64,000 nucleotides of DNA, taken from positions 310,001 to 374,000 of the forward strand of contig CAWIQY010000021.1 of the NCBI GenBank assembly GCA_963838375.1, written 5' to 3'. This document shows positions 53,701 through 62,024 of this stretch, piece by piece. The position numbers and the translations under genes were made by a program. This DNA comes from DVED01 sp963838375. GTDB taxonomy: Bacteria > Cyanobacteriota > Cyanobacteriia > Cyanobacteriales > Geitlerinemataceae. Below the pieces are notes generated by a model that saw only the letters and a list, made by a program, of their open reading frames with translations, searched no databases and was not told the DNA's origin. Positions within the stretch are counted from its first letter, which is position 1. Each line of letters starts with the position of its first letter.

Positions 53701-55738
53701 CGAAGCCCATAATTCGGCATCCAAAGCCCTACTTCTTTCCAGCCATCAATTCGAGGCACTGGTCGATAGTGTCAAAGCTGGACGGCAATTTCAACAACTG
53801 CAAACACCAGAATATTATCCCACCCAAGACAGTCAACTCCGGGGGCAAATCCTCAGTCAAGTTCAGCAAGCCTTCTATGGCATTACCGAACGCAACCGCC
53901 TCGAAGGTCATAGCAATAGCGTCCTGGATGTGGCATTCAGTCCTGATGGTGAATGGATTGCCTCTGCCAGCCAAGATCGCACCATCAAACTCTGGCAACC
54001 CGACGGCAGTTTAGTCCAAGAGTTATCTGAAAATGAAGGTGCGGCGACGGGTGTCAGCTTTAGCCCGGACAGTCGGTTTCTCGCCACGGCAAGTGAAGAC
54101 AGCCAGAGTCGGGGAACCGTGACCTTGTGGCAGATCGATCCTTCGGGAACTCGCACCGTCCGCCGTTGGATTGCCCACCCCAATACCGTCACCCATCTGG
54201 CATTCAGTCCCGACGGTCAACAGTTGGTGACGGCAAGCTGGGACGATACGGTGAAGCTTTGGACGACGGGTGGTACGGAACTCGCCACCTTTAAAGGACA
54301 CCGCGACGGCGTTCTAGACGTGAGTTTCAGCCCCGATGGTGGCACCATCGCCACTGCTAGCTTAGACAAAACCGTGAGATTGTGGGATATGCAGGGCAAA
54401 CTCTTAAACGTTTTTTCCGATCATACCGATGGCGTGACGGGGGTGGCATTCAGTCCCGACGGTCGCACCATTGCCACTTCTAGTGCCGATCGAACGGTCA
54501 AATTGTGGACGCCAGAAGGCTTACCCACGGCAACTTTGAAAAAACCCAACGGCGATATTGTTTGGGATGTGAGTTTCAGCCCCGACGGGCAAACCCTCGC
54601 CACCGCCAGCGAGGACACCACCGTCACCCTGTGGACGCCAGAAGGCCAACCGATACAGACGTTGCGCGGACACCGCAAACCCATTCGCAGCGTGAGTTTC
54701 AGTCCCGACGGTGCAACCCTCGCCACCGCCAGTGAAGATAACACCGTCGAACTGTGGTCTCCCCAAAGTCCCAAACAACCCGCACTGCGCGGACACCAGG
54801 GAGAGGTTTGGGCAGTGGCATTCAGTCCCAACGGTCAAATGCTGGTAACGGGAAGTCAAGATGGCGCGGTGAAGTTGTGGATGCCCAATGGGACACTTTT
54901 GAATACGCTGAAGAGTGAGGGAGAATCTGTGAATTGGGTGGGGTTCAGTCCCGACGGCAGGACGATCGCCTCTGCTAGCGATGATGGTACGCTAAAATTG
55001 ATACAAAGCGATGGGACGGTGTTAACGACAATCGCACACGGAAACAGCGTCAGCGCCGCCAGTTTTAGTCCCGATGGTCAAATCATTGCCACGGTGGGGG
55101 ACAAGGCACTAAAACTGTGGAACCGCAACGGCACGCGGCGACAAACTTTCTTTGCCAATGCCGATGCCGAAGTCAACAGCGTTGCTTTTAGTCCCGATGG
55201 TCAAACCCTTGTCACCGGACATGGCGATGCCAAAGGCAGCGACTATACCGTGAAACTCTGGAACCTGGAAGGACAGCTTTTGCGGACGTTTGTCGGGCAT
55301 CAAGGTTCGGTGAACTGGGTGAGTTTCAGTCCCGATGGTCAAACCATCGCCTCGGGGAGTCGAGACAAAACCTTGAAACTGTGGGATCTACAGGGAAACA
55401 CCCTGCAAACCTCGATCGGTCATATCGGGCGCGTTTACTGGGTTAGCTTCAGTCCTGACGGTGAAACGATCGCGTCCGCCAGCAACGACGGTACAATTAA
55501 ACTTTGGGGCGTAACAGACGGTCAGCTACTGACGACGTTTGAAGGTCACAAAGCGGCTGTGTTGAGCGTCAGTTTCAGTCCCGACGGCAGGCAACTGGCA
55601 ACGGCAAGCAAGGACACTACGGTGTTGTTGTGGAACTTAAATCTCGATGATTTACTCGATCGAAGTTGTGATTGGGTTGCCGATTATCTGAGAACGAATC
55701 GTAATGTCAAAAGCAGCGATCGAACCCTGTGCGATTGA
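50783..55738 (+). CDS. Giant TPR-nSTAND-WD40 protein
   Basis: A 1651-residue protein. The N-terminal 230 residues look like a degenerate NTPase partner domain, followed by a TPR-like helical region (about 230-520). An nSTAND1 NTPase has Walker A LYGPSGVGKSSILHAGLIPA (about 553-572), Walker B-like VIVFEQFEEFFF and a winged-helix end to about 890. A membrane helix (SLVVALTGTVISVFSFAALW, about 930-955) is followed by a coiled coil. Fourteen WD40 units end the chain (about 1040-1620, signature SFSPDGxTIATAS...LWxxxG), enough for two seven-bladed propellers. STAND proteins of this form act as sensors in signalling, defence or cell death; the trigger is unknown. It starts by ATGA overlap with the ATPase upstream. 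Confidence 0.93.
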   Translation: MIVSQLGDNWQVQHDRTIEELAFGIEACQGQFKLILVRCNSARLRSQAISRLQQTLSIKFSDLKLPPSTTSLLETIRSAIADDPTAALNIWGFESVVKIDRLLNATNQVREEFRKHFPFPLILWINDDILQKLIRLVPDFESWTTISELKLQTEDLILFIQQESDRVFHEFLSPFNHQFLLGHALMDPDRQREFCWTIKELKTRKIELSPELEARVQFILGRQAYEKDELETAEKLYLKSLSFWEKNSIVETEYLVRQHPIDKIEKYQLESRGIILLHLGLCYFRYAELRAVQRQANWELARDRLRSCLDVFESANRPDLVAKLITYLSEVLRYLESWNALEKVVKRSIALHENYGKPIQLAVDYGFLAEIALQHRQWRQARHWASQALQTLGQPFTDRNQHYIPYYPLLTQLYQLFLIKAQTYLNLPQQAAENLEQAVRELPQVLEARTPLYDPWRYLRILEGLRRLYFEKGCYLEAFEIKLKQRSTEAAYGFRAFIGAGRLEAYREAIAIAQTTSNLDENVAREIQAAGRQSDIKSLQERTLRPDCKLTILYGPSGVGKSSILHAGLIPALKRTASNSRDVIPVAIRVYSDWCRELGKMLARAIDLSVQREDREAAETLHPLSSCFTLDEECGSSTILEQLQRNGEQNRLTVIVFEQFEEFFFNHPQVNQRIGFYAFFKEALKLPYFSIIISIREDYIDNLLELERFIDSEQESRDILAKRNRYYLGNLSQESARQVIRVLTQRAHFELEPQLLDRLVEDLADEQGEIRPIELQIVGTQLQAENIQTLEKYERSGNFKNLVEGFIEEAVRDCGEENETLAKLILFFLTGENNSRPLKTRSELAAYLDGNPKELNLVLKILKQSGLIVAHPEVPHHRYQLVHDYLVPLIRQQQELAKEAETQALRQENRLLRELAEAQTKQKQSDTRFVRSLVVALTGTVISVFSFAALWLFATGETRKAEQAQQEAAIAEIEAHNSASKALLLSSHQFEALVDSVKAGRQFQQLQTPEYYPTQDSQLRGQILSQVQQAFYGITERNRLEGHSNSVLDVAFSPDGEWIASASQDRTIKLWQPDGSLVQELSENEGAATGVSFSPDSRFLATASEDSQSRGTVTLWQIDPSGTRTVRRWIAHPNTVTHLAFSPDGQQLVTASWDDTVKLWTTGGTELATFKGHRDGVLDVSFSPDGGTIATASLDKTVRLWDMQGKLLNVFSDHTDGVTGVAFSPDGRTIATSSADRTVKLWTPEGLPTATLKKPNGDIVWDVSFSPDGQTLATASEDTTVTLWTPEGQPIQTLRGHRKPIRSVSFSPDGATLATASEDNTVELWSPQSPKQPALRGHQGEVWAVAFSPNGQMLVTGSQDGAVKLWMPNGTLLNTLKSEGESVNWVGFSPDGRTIASASDDGTLKLIQSDGTVLTTIAHGNSVSAASFSPDGQIIATVGDKALKLWNRNGTRRQTFFANADAEVNSVAFSPDGQTLVTGHGDAKGSDYTVKLWNLEGQLLRTFVGHQGSVNWVSFSPDGQTIASGSRDKTLKLWDLQGNTLQTSIGHIGRVYWVSFSPDGETIASASNDGTIKLWGVTDGQLLTTFEGHKAAVLSVSFSPDGRQLATASKDTTVLLWNLNLDDLLDRSCDWVADYLRTNRNVKSSDRTLCD

Positions 55739-55739
55739 A

Positions 55740-55964
55740 TCAACTCTGATTTTTTACATCGACTTTTTGGGGTTGCGCGTAGCTATCAGCGTCGCCAACT
55801 GTGCCAATTTTCTCGGGATCTTGGTTGATACATCCCCGTTGTTTGGCATACTGACACACGCGGGCGTAGAGTCGGGCTCTCGATCCGGGGGCGCCATTGG
55901 AGAATTGAACCACATCTCGCGCGATCGAAACGTTACAGATCGGACAAGTTTGAGTCGGATTCAT
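55740..55964 (-). CDS. Small Cys-rich protein, possible zinc binder
   Basis: A 74-residue protein, MNPTQTCPICNVSIARDVVQ, FSNGAPGSRARLYARVCQYA, with a CPIC pair near the start and two further Cys (VCQYA, GCINQD), the arrangement of a small zinc-ribbon. Ends KVDVKNQS. It is convergent with the giant STAND gene, 1 bp apart. Similar short CPIC proteins occur in cyanobacteria as hypothetical proteins (from memory). Confidence 0.65.
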   Translation of the reverse strand: MNPTQTCPICNVSIARDVVQFSNGAPGSRARLYARVCQYAKQRGCINQDPEKIGTVGDADSYAQPQKVDVKNQS

Positions 55965-56129
55965 CAGTTTAACTCCAGCAGTGACAAATGTTAGGTCTTT
56001 GAGTCGGATCTAACCCAAAAAAACCGCGATACAGCTTTTGACGATCGCTTGGCGTCCAGCATATAAGGAGCGATTAAAAATTTTTGTAACAAATCTATCT
56101 AAATTTCACATTTTATGGATTAAAAAATT

Positions 56130-56169
56130 GCTTCGCCCCTCTCATTGTGAAACTGAGGAAGGGCGAAGC
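56130..56169 (-). terminator. Intrinsic terminator of pilT
   Basis: GCTTCGCCC (56130-56138) and GGGCGAAGC (56161-56169) form a 9-bp stem with an inner CTC/GAG pairing. On the minus strand AATTTTTTA follows the stem. It lies 21 bp after the pilT stop. Confidence 0.85.
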
Positions 56170-56190
56170 ACTTGTTTCAACCCGCCATGG

Positions 56191-57399
56191 CTAATTCCAA
56201 TCCCGAGGTGACTGGGCGGCATCGTACCCACCTGTCCGCATCAGACGATCGAGTTCGCTAGAATCGGGAGAAGCTTTTGTGGCATCCTCGATGGTGATGC
56301 GACCTTCCAAAATTTCCTTGTAGAGGGCTTGGTTCATCAACTGCATTCCCTCAATATTATCGGTCTTCATCAACAGCAGAGCATCATCGTCGTTGCCTTT
56401 GAGCAGATAATCCTGCATGGCGGGTGTATTGATGAGAATGTCGTGAACGGCAACCCGTTGACCATCCGTCGTCGGCAGCAATAATTGAGCCACCACCGCC
56501 ACCAAAGACTCGGAAATTTGCAGGCGCATGGCTTCCTGTTCTTCCGGGGGATAGATGTTGAGCAAGCGGTTCACGGAGTTGATGGCGTTACGGGTGTGTA
56601 GTGTCCCCAAGACTAAGTGACCGGTTTGGGCAGCTTGCAGAGCCGTATTTACCGTTACTCGGTCGCGCATTTCCCCAATGAGAATCACATCGGGATCTTC
56701 CCGCAATACCGATCGTAAGGCATTGAGAAATTCTAGGGTATGTAAACCCACTTCCCGCTGGCTGATCAAGCAGTTTTGGGAGGGGTGCACAAATTCGATC
56801 GGATCTTCGATGGTGACAACGTGCTTGTATGCCGACTCGTTCAAATGGCGCAGCATCGCCGCTAAGGTGGTTGATTTCCCCGAACCCGTGGGACCCGTAA
56901 TCAGAATTAATCCTTGGGGACGACTGATGATATTTTTGAGGACGGGCGGCAAACCTAAAGCTTCGATGCTGGGAATATCCAGGCTAATGAGACGCAACAC
57001 CATTGCGCCCCCCGTTAGGGATTCAAAGCAATTGACCCGGCAACGGACGAAACCGGGGTAGAAAATGGCTGTATCCAGTTCCTTGGTTTCGACAAAGGTC
57101 TGAATTTGCTTGGGATTGAGAATCTCGGCGAGGAACATCTGGTAGAGTTCGGGTGTCACCTTGGGAATTTCTTCCATGACTGTCATTTTGCCCCGAATGC
57201 GGAAGCGGGGGATTTGTCCGACACGAATGTGAATGTCAGAGGCACCCTGTGCTGCCGCATGCTTCACCATTTTTTTGACCGATACGTTCGGACGGGTGGA
57301 TTTGGCGGACGAGGAGGAGCGGTGCGGCGGCGGTGGAGGTGGGGCGTTAGATCCGATTTCTGGGGGTTTCAATCCTGCCGGAGTATTGTTATCGGTCAT
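56191..57399 (-). CDS. pilT: Type IV pilus retraction ATPase
   Basis: A 402-residue protein from ATG 57399 (MTDNNTPAGLKPPEIGSNAP), with GGAG 7 bases upstream; the frame extends 46 codons further but those residues are not pilT-like. A Pro-rich N-terminus precedes the PilT N-domain (KMVKHAAAQGASDIHIRVGQ) and the RecA-like core: Walker A LITGPTGSGKSTTLAAML, Asp box EDPIEFVH, Walker B VILIGEMRD, His box GHLVLGTLHTRNA. It powers pilus retraction for twitching or phototaxis and DNA uptake. The Pro-rich extension is typical of some cyanobacterial PilT proteins. Monocistronic. Confidence 0.93.
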   Translation of the reverse strand: MTDNNTPAGLKPPEIGSNAPPPPPPHRSSSSAKSTRPNVSVKKMVKHAAAQGASDIHIRVGQIPRFRIRGKMTVMEEIPKVTPELYQMFLAEILNPKQIQTFVETKELDTAIFYPGFVRCRVNCFESLTGGAMVLRLISLDIPSIEALGLPPVLKNIISRPQGLILITGPTGSGKSTTLAAMLRHLNESAYKHVVTIEDPIEFVHPSQNCLISQREVGLHTLEFLNALRSVLREDPDVILIGEMRDRVTVNTALQAAQTGHLVLGTLHTRNAINSVNRLLNIYPPEEQEAMRLQISESLVAVVAQLLLPTTDGQRVAVHDILINTPAMQDYLLKGNDDDALLLMKTDNIEGMQLMNQALYKEILEGRITIEDATKASPDSSELDRLMRTGGYDAAQSPRDWN

Positions 57400-57710
57400 G
57401 GGATTCTCCTGTCCGTTAATATCGATGTTTGACGAAGATGGAAGAGTCAGAATGTTAGTCTGGAATGCAAATCGATCGACCTCTATCCGCCGTGTTTGAG
57501 ATCGATCGTCTGGTAACTTCATTGTAGGAAGTCTCACCCAGATTAGAGGAAATTGAATTATTTTTTAACGGATCTCGGAAGTCCCGATCCTTAACTATTG
57601 GTAGGGTGAGGATCGGGGGATGAAGATTCTATCCTGAATTGACTTTTGGCACTCGTCAAAACAAGTTCTGGATGGATGACGAATTCCTAGGATTTTCTGG
57701 ATCGTCGAAA

Positions 57711-57783
57711 TGGAGCTAAGCGGATTCGAACCGCTGACCCCCTCAATGCCATTGAGGTGCTCTACCAACTGAGCTATAACCCC
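57711..57783 (-). tRNA. tRNA-Ala (anticodon GGC)
   Basis: A 73-nt cloverleaf. The acceptor arms are GGGGTTA and TAGCTCC (one G-U pair), the D arm GCTC-AGTTGGTA-GAGC, the anticodon arm CCTCA-ATGGCAT-TGAGG with anticodon GGC reading GCC/GCU, and the T arm AGCGG-TTCGAAT-CCGCT. Discriminator A. The CCA end is not encoded. It lies between pilT and the small membrane gene on the same strand. Confidence 0.97.
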
Positions 57784-57838
57784 GCGAGATGCTTTGTAAT
57801 TATGACCCAAGAGTGGGGAGAAAGTCAACAGGTTTTGC

Positions 57839-58045
57839 TTAAAGCTGGGCTTTTAATGCCGCCATCTCGCTTATATAGCCCATGTAGTTCCCCATAAGAA
57901 AGTACACGGAAATCATAGCGACCGCCGCGATCGCCACCAGACTACCGGCGAGCATCAGGGAAAATTCGCGCTGTTCTACCGCTTTTTCCATCAGGTGCAG
58001 CGACCAGGCGATCAGCGCCACCACAAAAAAGAGGATTATGAACAT
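57839..58045 (-). CDS. Small two-helix membrane protein
   Basis: A 68-residue protein, MFIILFFVVALIAWSLHLME then MLAGSLVAIAAVAMISVYFL, two membrane helices with a short charged loop (KAVEQREFS) and an amphipathic end. It lies between tRNA-Ala and hisF on the same strand. Full length by appearance; no family is recognised. Confidence 0.7.
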   Translation of the reverse strand: MFIILFFVVALIAWSLHLMEKAVEQREFSLMLAGSLVAIAAVAMISVYFLMGNYMGYISEMAALKAQL

Positions 58046-58115
58046 AGTTTACATATCGTAACTTTCAATATCTTGACATAGTTTAACATAGTGTTTTATG
58101 GGTTTCCTGAGTGTG

Positions 58116-58886
58116 TCAAGAGTTCCGCACTGGAATTTGACGATCGGCTAAATAGCCTTTAATCTGCTCGACGCTGAGCTGTCCGTAATGCAATAGGGAC
58201 GCCAATAGTGCCGCTTCTGCCTTGCCTTCGGTCACCGCTTCGTAGATGTGCTGGCAGTTGCCAGCGCCACCGGAGGCAATCACCGGAATTTGCACGAGTT
58301 CGGCGATCGATCGAGTCAGTTCTAAGTCATACCCAGCCTGGGTTCCGTCGGCATCCATACTGGTGACGAGCAGCTCTCCCGCGCCGCGCCGTTCCACATC
58401 TTGCGCCCAAGCGATGGCGTCTTTGCCTGTATTTTCCCGTCCTCCTCGGACATACACATCCCATCCCGGATTGGCAGGATCGGTACGGCGACGGGCATCA
58501 ATGGCAACCACGATACACTGATTTCCGAAGCGATCGCTAGCACGATCGATCAATTCTGGATCGCGAACGGCGGCAGAGTTAATACTCACCTTATCCGCTC
58601 CGGCTCTTAACAAATTTTTAATGGTTTCTAAGGATTGAATCCCGCCGCCCACCGTCAGGGGAATAAACACCCGTTCTGCGGTTCGATAAACCACATCGAA
58701 GATGATTCCCCGTTCCTCGTGAGTTGCCGTAATATCCAGAAACACCAGTTCGTCGGCGCCCGCGTCATTATAAACTTGTGCCAGCTCCACCGGATCGCCA
58801 GCATCTTGCAAGTTGACAAAGTTGACTCCTTTGACGACGCGCCCCGCTTTCACATCTAAACAAGGCAAAATTCGTTTGGCAAGCAT
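58116..58886 (-). CDS. hisF: Imidazole glycerol phosphate synthase, cyclase subunit
   Basis: A 256-residue TIM-barrel protein of normal length. It joins ammonia from HisH to PRFAR, giving IGP for histidine and AICAR for purines. The catalytic Asp11 (ILPCLDVKAGRVVKG) and the second Asp in LLVTSMDADGTQAGYD are present, with both phosphate-binding loops (PLTVGGGIQS; VIASGGAGNC). Start ATG 58886. Its partner hisH is not nearby. Confidence 0.97.
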   Translation of the reverse strand: MLAKRILPCLDVKAGRVVKGVNFVNLQDAGDPVELAQVYNDAGADELVFLDITATHEERGIIFDVVYRTAERVFIPLTVGGGIQSLETIKNLLRAGADKVSINSAAVRDPELIDRASDRFGNQCIVVAIDARRRTDPANPGWDVYVRGGRENTGKDAIAWAQDVERRGAGELLVTSMDADGTQAGYDLELTRSIAELVQIPVIASGGAGNCQHIYEAVTEGKAEAALLASLLHYGQLSVEQIKGYLADRQIPVRNS

Positions 58887-58975
58887 GGCGACTCCTTATA
58901 ATTTACAGGCGTTAGCAGGCTCAAATGCCTGATACACTATGGGATGGTTTATTAATTTTACTGATAAGACTTGTG

Positions 58976-59173
58976 ATGGAAGTAGGTCAAAAAGTTAAAG
59001 TCCGCCGAATTCGCGATCGCGTCCCCGCAGATGTGATCGGCAAAATCAAGCAAAACCCCATAGGGACAATTTCCGGCTACAAAATGGTCGATGGCAGTGG
59101 TGTGGGTGTCGTCGTCGAGTTTGATAGCAAGTTTTCTTATTGGTTCTTTGAAGACGAAGTACAGGCGGTGTAA
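58976..59173 (+). CDS. petP: Cytochrome b6f complex small subunit PetP (DUF2862)
   Basis: A 65-residue protein from ATG 58976 (MEVGQKVKVRRIRDRVPADV), ending SYWFFEDEVQAV. Size and sequence match the cyanobacterial DUF2862/PetP family, a soluble SH3-like peripheral subunit of cytochrome b6f that tunes electron flow (family knowledge, from memory). The frame is open 17 codons upstream (58925) but the longer N-terminus is not conserved in character. Divergent from hisF. Confidence 0.8.
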   Translation: MEVGQKVKVRRIRDRVPADVIGKIKQNPIGTISGYKMVDGSGVGVVVEFDSKFSYWFFEDEVQAV

Positions 59174-59199
59174 TCAGAATACAGGAGTTCAGGAGTAAG

Positions 59200-60666
59200 T
59201 GCTGCGCACTCTTCTCGCCTACAGGAAGGAGTAGGCGCGAACTGCGTCGGTTGGCTCTTGCAGAGCGGCTATGCCGACAGGAGTTTTCCTGTTACCGAAA
59301 AACTGGGTTTAAAGCTTCCCCCTTTTAGGGGGACTTTTATCCGTATTTTTTTTGATAAAAGCATGCTATCATGGCTCGTATGATAGTTAGAGAGGCTAAG
59401 TTAAAACACGGTACAGCAGAGCAATACTCTACCATTGATGAAGCCATCCGAACAGCACAGTTCATTCGGAACAAAGCCGTTCGCTACTGGATGGATAATC
59501 CCGGCACAAATAAAGCCGCTCTGTATAGCATTTGCAAGGATTTAGCTAAGGAATTTTGCTTTGCTAAAAAGCTGAACTCTGCCGCTAGACAAGCTAGTGC
59601 TGAACGGGCTTGGGCTGCTATTTCTAGCTTCTACGTCCGTTGTAAAAAGGGAGCCGGGAAAAAAGGTTTTCCAAAGTTTAAAAAACATTGTCGCTCTGTA
59701 GAGTACAAGGTTTCAGGCTGGAAGCTATCGGCTGATTGCAAGTCGATCGCATTTACTGATGGTTTTGAGATTGGAACCTTGTCGATATTTTGCAACCATG
59801 AAACTCAAAAATATCTCCACACCTTAAAAATCAATCGGGTGCGAATCGTGCGCAAAGCAGATGGGTATTATGCCCAGTTCTGTTTTGATGCCGAGCGCAA
59901 GGAGCAGGGCGAGTATTCGGGTAATGTTGTTGGATTAGATCTAGGACTGAAGTTTTTCACCAAAGATCAAAACGATAATGCCGTAATATATCCCCAGTTC
60001 TTGAGAAAGACCCAAAAGCGACTTAAGAAAGCTCAAAGAAAATTAAGCAAGAAATTTATGAAGGGTGCAAAGCCCCAATCAAAGAACTATCACAAAGCTC
60101 GAAAAAGACTAGGTAGAATCCATCTTAAAATCCAAAGACAGCGTAGAGACTGGGCAATTAAGCAAGCCCGGTGCGTAGTGGCATCTAACGATGTTGTGGT
60201 CTATGAAGATTTAAAGATTGCGAACATGGTCAAGAATCATCACTTGGCGGGATCTATTTCTGATGCGGGTTGGTATCAATACACTCAAGGGTTGGACTAC
60301 TACGGGAAGGTATGGGATAAGGTAGTTGTGGCGGTATCGCCCAACTATACGTCCCAAGACTGCTCTAGCTGCGGCCATAGAGTTAAAAAATCTCTCAGCA
60401 CTAGAACTCATTCGTGCCCTAGCTGCAAAATGGAAATCTGCCGTGATACAAATGCGGCTTTAAATATCTTGCACAAAGGGTTAAATCTTCTTGGTGTTGA
60501 GTGGAATAAATACGGTACTTCTGGGCAAGAAGGATCCGCGCCGGAAGGCGGAAAGGCTGGGGAGAAGATCGCCGCTACTGCCGATGGGCAATTTGACGCA
60601 GCAAGTGAACTTCTAGGAACCAGCAATTAGAATCCCCGTGCCTTTTAGGCATGAGGAGTATGTCAA
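59200..60666 (+). mobile_element. IS200/IS605-superfamily tnpB element, second copy
   Basis: The left part contains hairpins (CGCCTAC...GTAGGCG at about 59217-59238; TTCCCCC TTTTA GGGGGA at about 59319-59335). The right end reads AATCCCCGTGCC TTTTA GGCATGAGGAGTATGTCAA, closing at 60666. This matches the right end of the tnpB element at 13492-14825 (AATCCCCC...GGATGTCAA). The left boundary is approximate. Only tnpB is encoded; transposition would need a TnpA in trans. Confidence 0.75.
59371..60630 (+). CDS. tnpB: TnpB RNA-guided endonuclease
   Basis: A 419-residue intact protein. The N-terminal part (TIDEAIRTAQFIRNKAVRYW) binds the guide RNA. The RuvC site comprises Asp190 (NVVGLDLGLKFF), Glu279 (VVVYEDLKIANMVKNHHLAG) and Asp359 (EICRDTNAALNIL), with a zinc ribbon CSSCGH...CPSCK between. 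All catalytic residues are kept, so it should be an active guided nuclease. The start is ATG 59371 or 59380. It is distant from the 13589 copy (different N- and C-termini), so the two came from separate insertion events. Confidence 0.95.
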   Translation: MARMIVREAKLKHGTAEQYSTIDEAIRTAQFIRNKAVRYWMDNPGTNKAALYSICKDLAKEFCFAKKLNSAARQASAERAWAAISSFYVRCKKGAGKKGFPKFKKHCRSVEYKVSGWKLSADCKSIAFTDGFEIGTLSIFCNHETQKYLHTLKINRVRIVRKADGYYAQFCFDAERKEQGEYSGNVVGLDLGLKFFTKDQNDNAVIYPQFLRKTQKRLKKAQRKLSKKFMKGAKPQSKNYHKARKRLGRIHLKIQRQRRDWAIKQARCVVASNDVVVYEDLKIANMVKNHHLAGSISDAGWYQYTQGLDYYGKVWDKVVVAVSPNYTSQDCSSCGHRVKKSLSTRTHSCPSCKMEICRDTNAALNILHKGLNLLGVEWNKYGTSGQEGSAPEGGKAGEKIAATADGQFDAASELLGTSN

Positions 60667-60690
60667 TTTTGTATTAATGAACTCTTGCAT
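60540..60690 (+). ncRNA. Predicted omega RNA of the second tnpB element
   Basis: By analogy with characterised elements, the guide RNA should span the tnpB 3' end and the right-end hairpin, with its guide starting just after ATGTCAA at 60667 (TTTTGTATTAATGAACTC). Scaffold folding includes TGCC-TTTTA-GGCA. The 5' limit is not determined. Confidence 0.4.
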
Positions 60691-60843
60691 CCGTCATTTT
60701 ATCTGTGCGATCTCTCTGTGCGATCGCCATTGATAGCTGTTTCCACTCAAGTGATGATACGACTGCATCAGATATTTGACTCAAGGAAACCGACGATCGA
60801 TAGTGAAGTTCCCCTCCTGTAACTCCTGCTATAACAATCAACC

Positions 60844-61935
60844 ATGGCTTTGATTCTTACCTTTCTCGGAAAAGGCGGTACGGGACGCACGACTGTTGCT
60901 CTGGCTGCCGCTAAGCAACTGGCAAGTCAGGGTAAACGAGTTCTGTTTGCCGATCGAGATGCCAGTCCGGCTTTTAGCATCCTAACCGGAATGACGATCG
61001 GTTTGGAACCCACCCAAATCGCCCCCAACCTCCACGCCGTCCAACTTCAGTCTCCCCACCTGTTAGAAAAGGGATGGACGGAAGTGAAGAAACTAGAAGC
61101 CGAATACGTTCGGACTCCTTTTTTCAAAGAAATTTACGGGGAAGAACTGGCAGTATTGCCGGGAATGGATGCCGTTCTCGCTCTCAACGAGTTGCGCTTG
61201 TACGACGACACCGGGAAGTACGATGTCTTGGTGTACGATGGAGCAGACGATCGCGAAACCCTGCGGATGTTGGGTAGTGCTGAAATTGCCAGTTGGTATT
61301 TCCGCCGCTTTCGCCAAGTCTTAGAAGATTCCGATCTGGTGAGGGCTTTGACGCCGTTTTTCCAACCGATTAGCAGCGCCATTCTCAACGTCGATTGGGC
61401 GCCCGATGATTGGTCGAAGAAAAACAAGTTTAACGAAATGCTCGAAAGCGGTAAAGCCGCACTTGCCGATCCGACTCGAGTGGCGGCGTATTTGGTGACG
61501 ACAGAATCCCCAGCCGCGATCGCCACCGCCAAGTATCGGTGGGGATGCGCCCAGCAAGCGGGTTTGACCGTTGGAGGCATTATCGTCAATCGATCGAATA
61601 ATGCCGATGCACTCGCAACCGAATTTTCCCCGCTGTCGGTATCCACCGTTCCCACCCTAGTTGACGACGATTGGCAACCCCTGATGGCAGCCATCCCCGA
61701 TGTCCGTCAAGCCACTACGGTTCCCAGACCGATCGAAATCGATATCGTCCAAAAACAGGTTCGCCTATTTTTACCCGGTTTCGAGAAAAAGCAGGTCAAA
61801 CTGATTCAATCGGGACCGGAAATTACGATCGAAGCCGGAGATCAGCGCCGTAATATTTTCCTGCCGCCGCAGTTGCAAGGTAGAGCTGTAACCGGGGCGA
61901 AATTCCAGAATCAATTCCTGACGATTTCGTTTTAG
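60844..61935 (+). CDS. ArsA/Get3-like ATPase with HSP20-like tail (Get3d type)
   Basis: A 363-residue protein. The deviant P-loop LGKGGTGRTTVALAAAKQLA (signature Lys kept, second Lys changed to Arg) and the switch LFADRDASPAF are those of ArsA/Get3-family dimeric ATPases. After the ATPase core a C-terminal alpha-crystallin-like domain (VQKQVRLFLPGFEKKQVKLI) begins at about residue 300. Cyanobacterial and plastid Get3d proteins have this layout (recalled, not checked). A role as a soluble chaperone of membrane or cofactor-binding proteins is inferred. Full length, monocistronic. Confidence 0.85.
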   Translation: MALILTFLGKGGTGRTTVALAAAKQLASQGKRVLFADRDASPAFSILTGMTIGLEPTQIAPNLHAVQLQSPHLLEKGWTEVKKLEAEYVRTPFFKEIYGEELAVLPGMDAVLALNELRLYDDTGKYDVLVYDGADDRETLRMLGSAEIASWYFRRFRQVLEDSDLVRALTPFFQPISSAILNVDWAPDDWSKKNKFNEMLESGKAALADPTRVAAYLVTTESPAAIATAKYRWGCAQQAGLTVGGIIVNRSNNADALATEFSPLSVSTVPTLVDDDWQPLMAAIPDVRQATTVPRPIEIDIVQKQVRLFLPGFEKKQVKLIQSGPEITIEAGDQRRNIFLPPQLQGRAVTGAKFQNQFLTISF

Positions 61936-61958
61936 GGTTGGTAGATCCGCACAACAGT

Positions 61959-61981
61959 CCCGACTTCTTCAAGAAGTCGGG
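61959..61981. terminator. Bidirectional terminator between convergent genes
   Basis: CCCGACTTCTT and AAGAAGTCGGG are fully complementary across a single C, leaving a practical loop of a few bases. It lies between the Get3d-like and HtrA stops. Confidence 0.75.
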
Positions 61982-62024
61982 AGCTGAGATCGAGACAAAT
62001 GCTTCGCCCATCTGCCGATCTTCC

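Noticed and set aside
57595..57828. 77-codon minus-strand frame across the tRNA-Ala gene
   Set aside because: It runs through the whole tRNA; its sequence is the tRNA read as codons and has no protein pattern.
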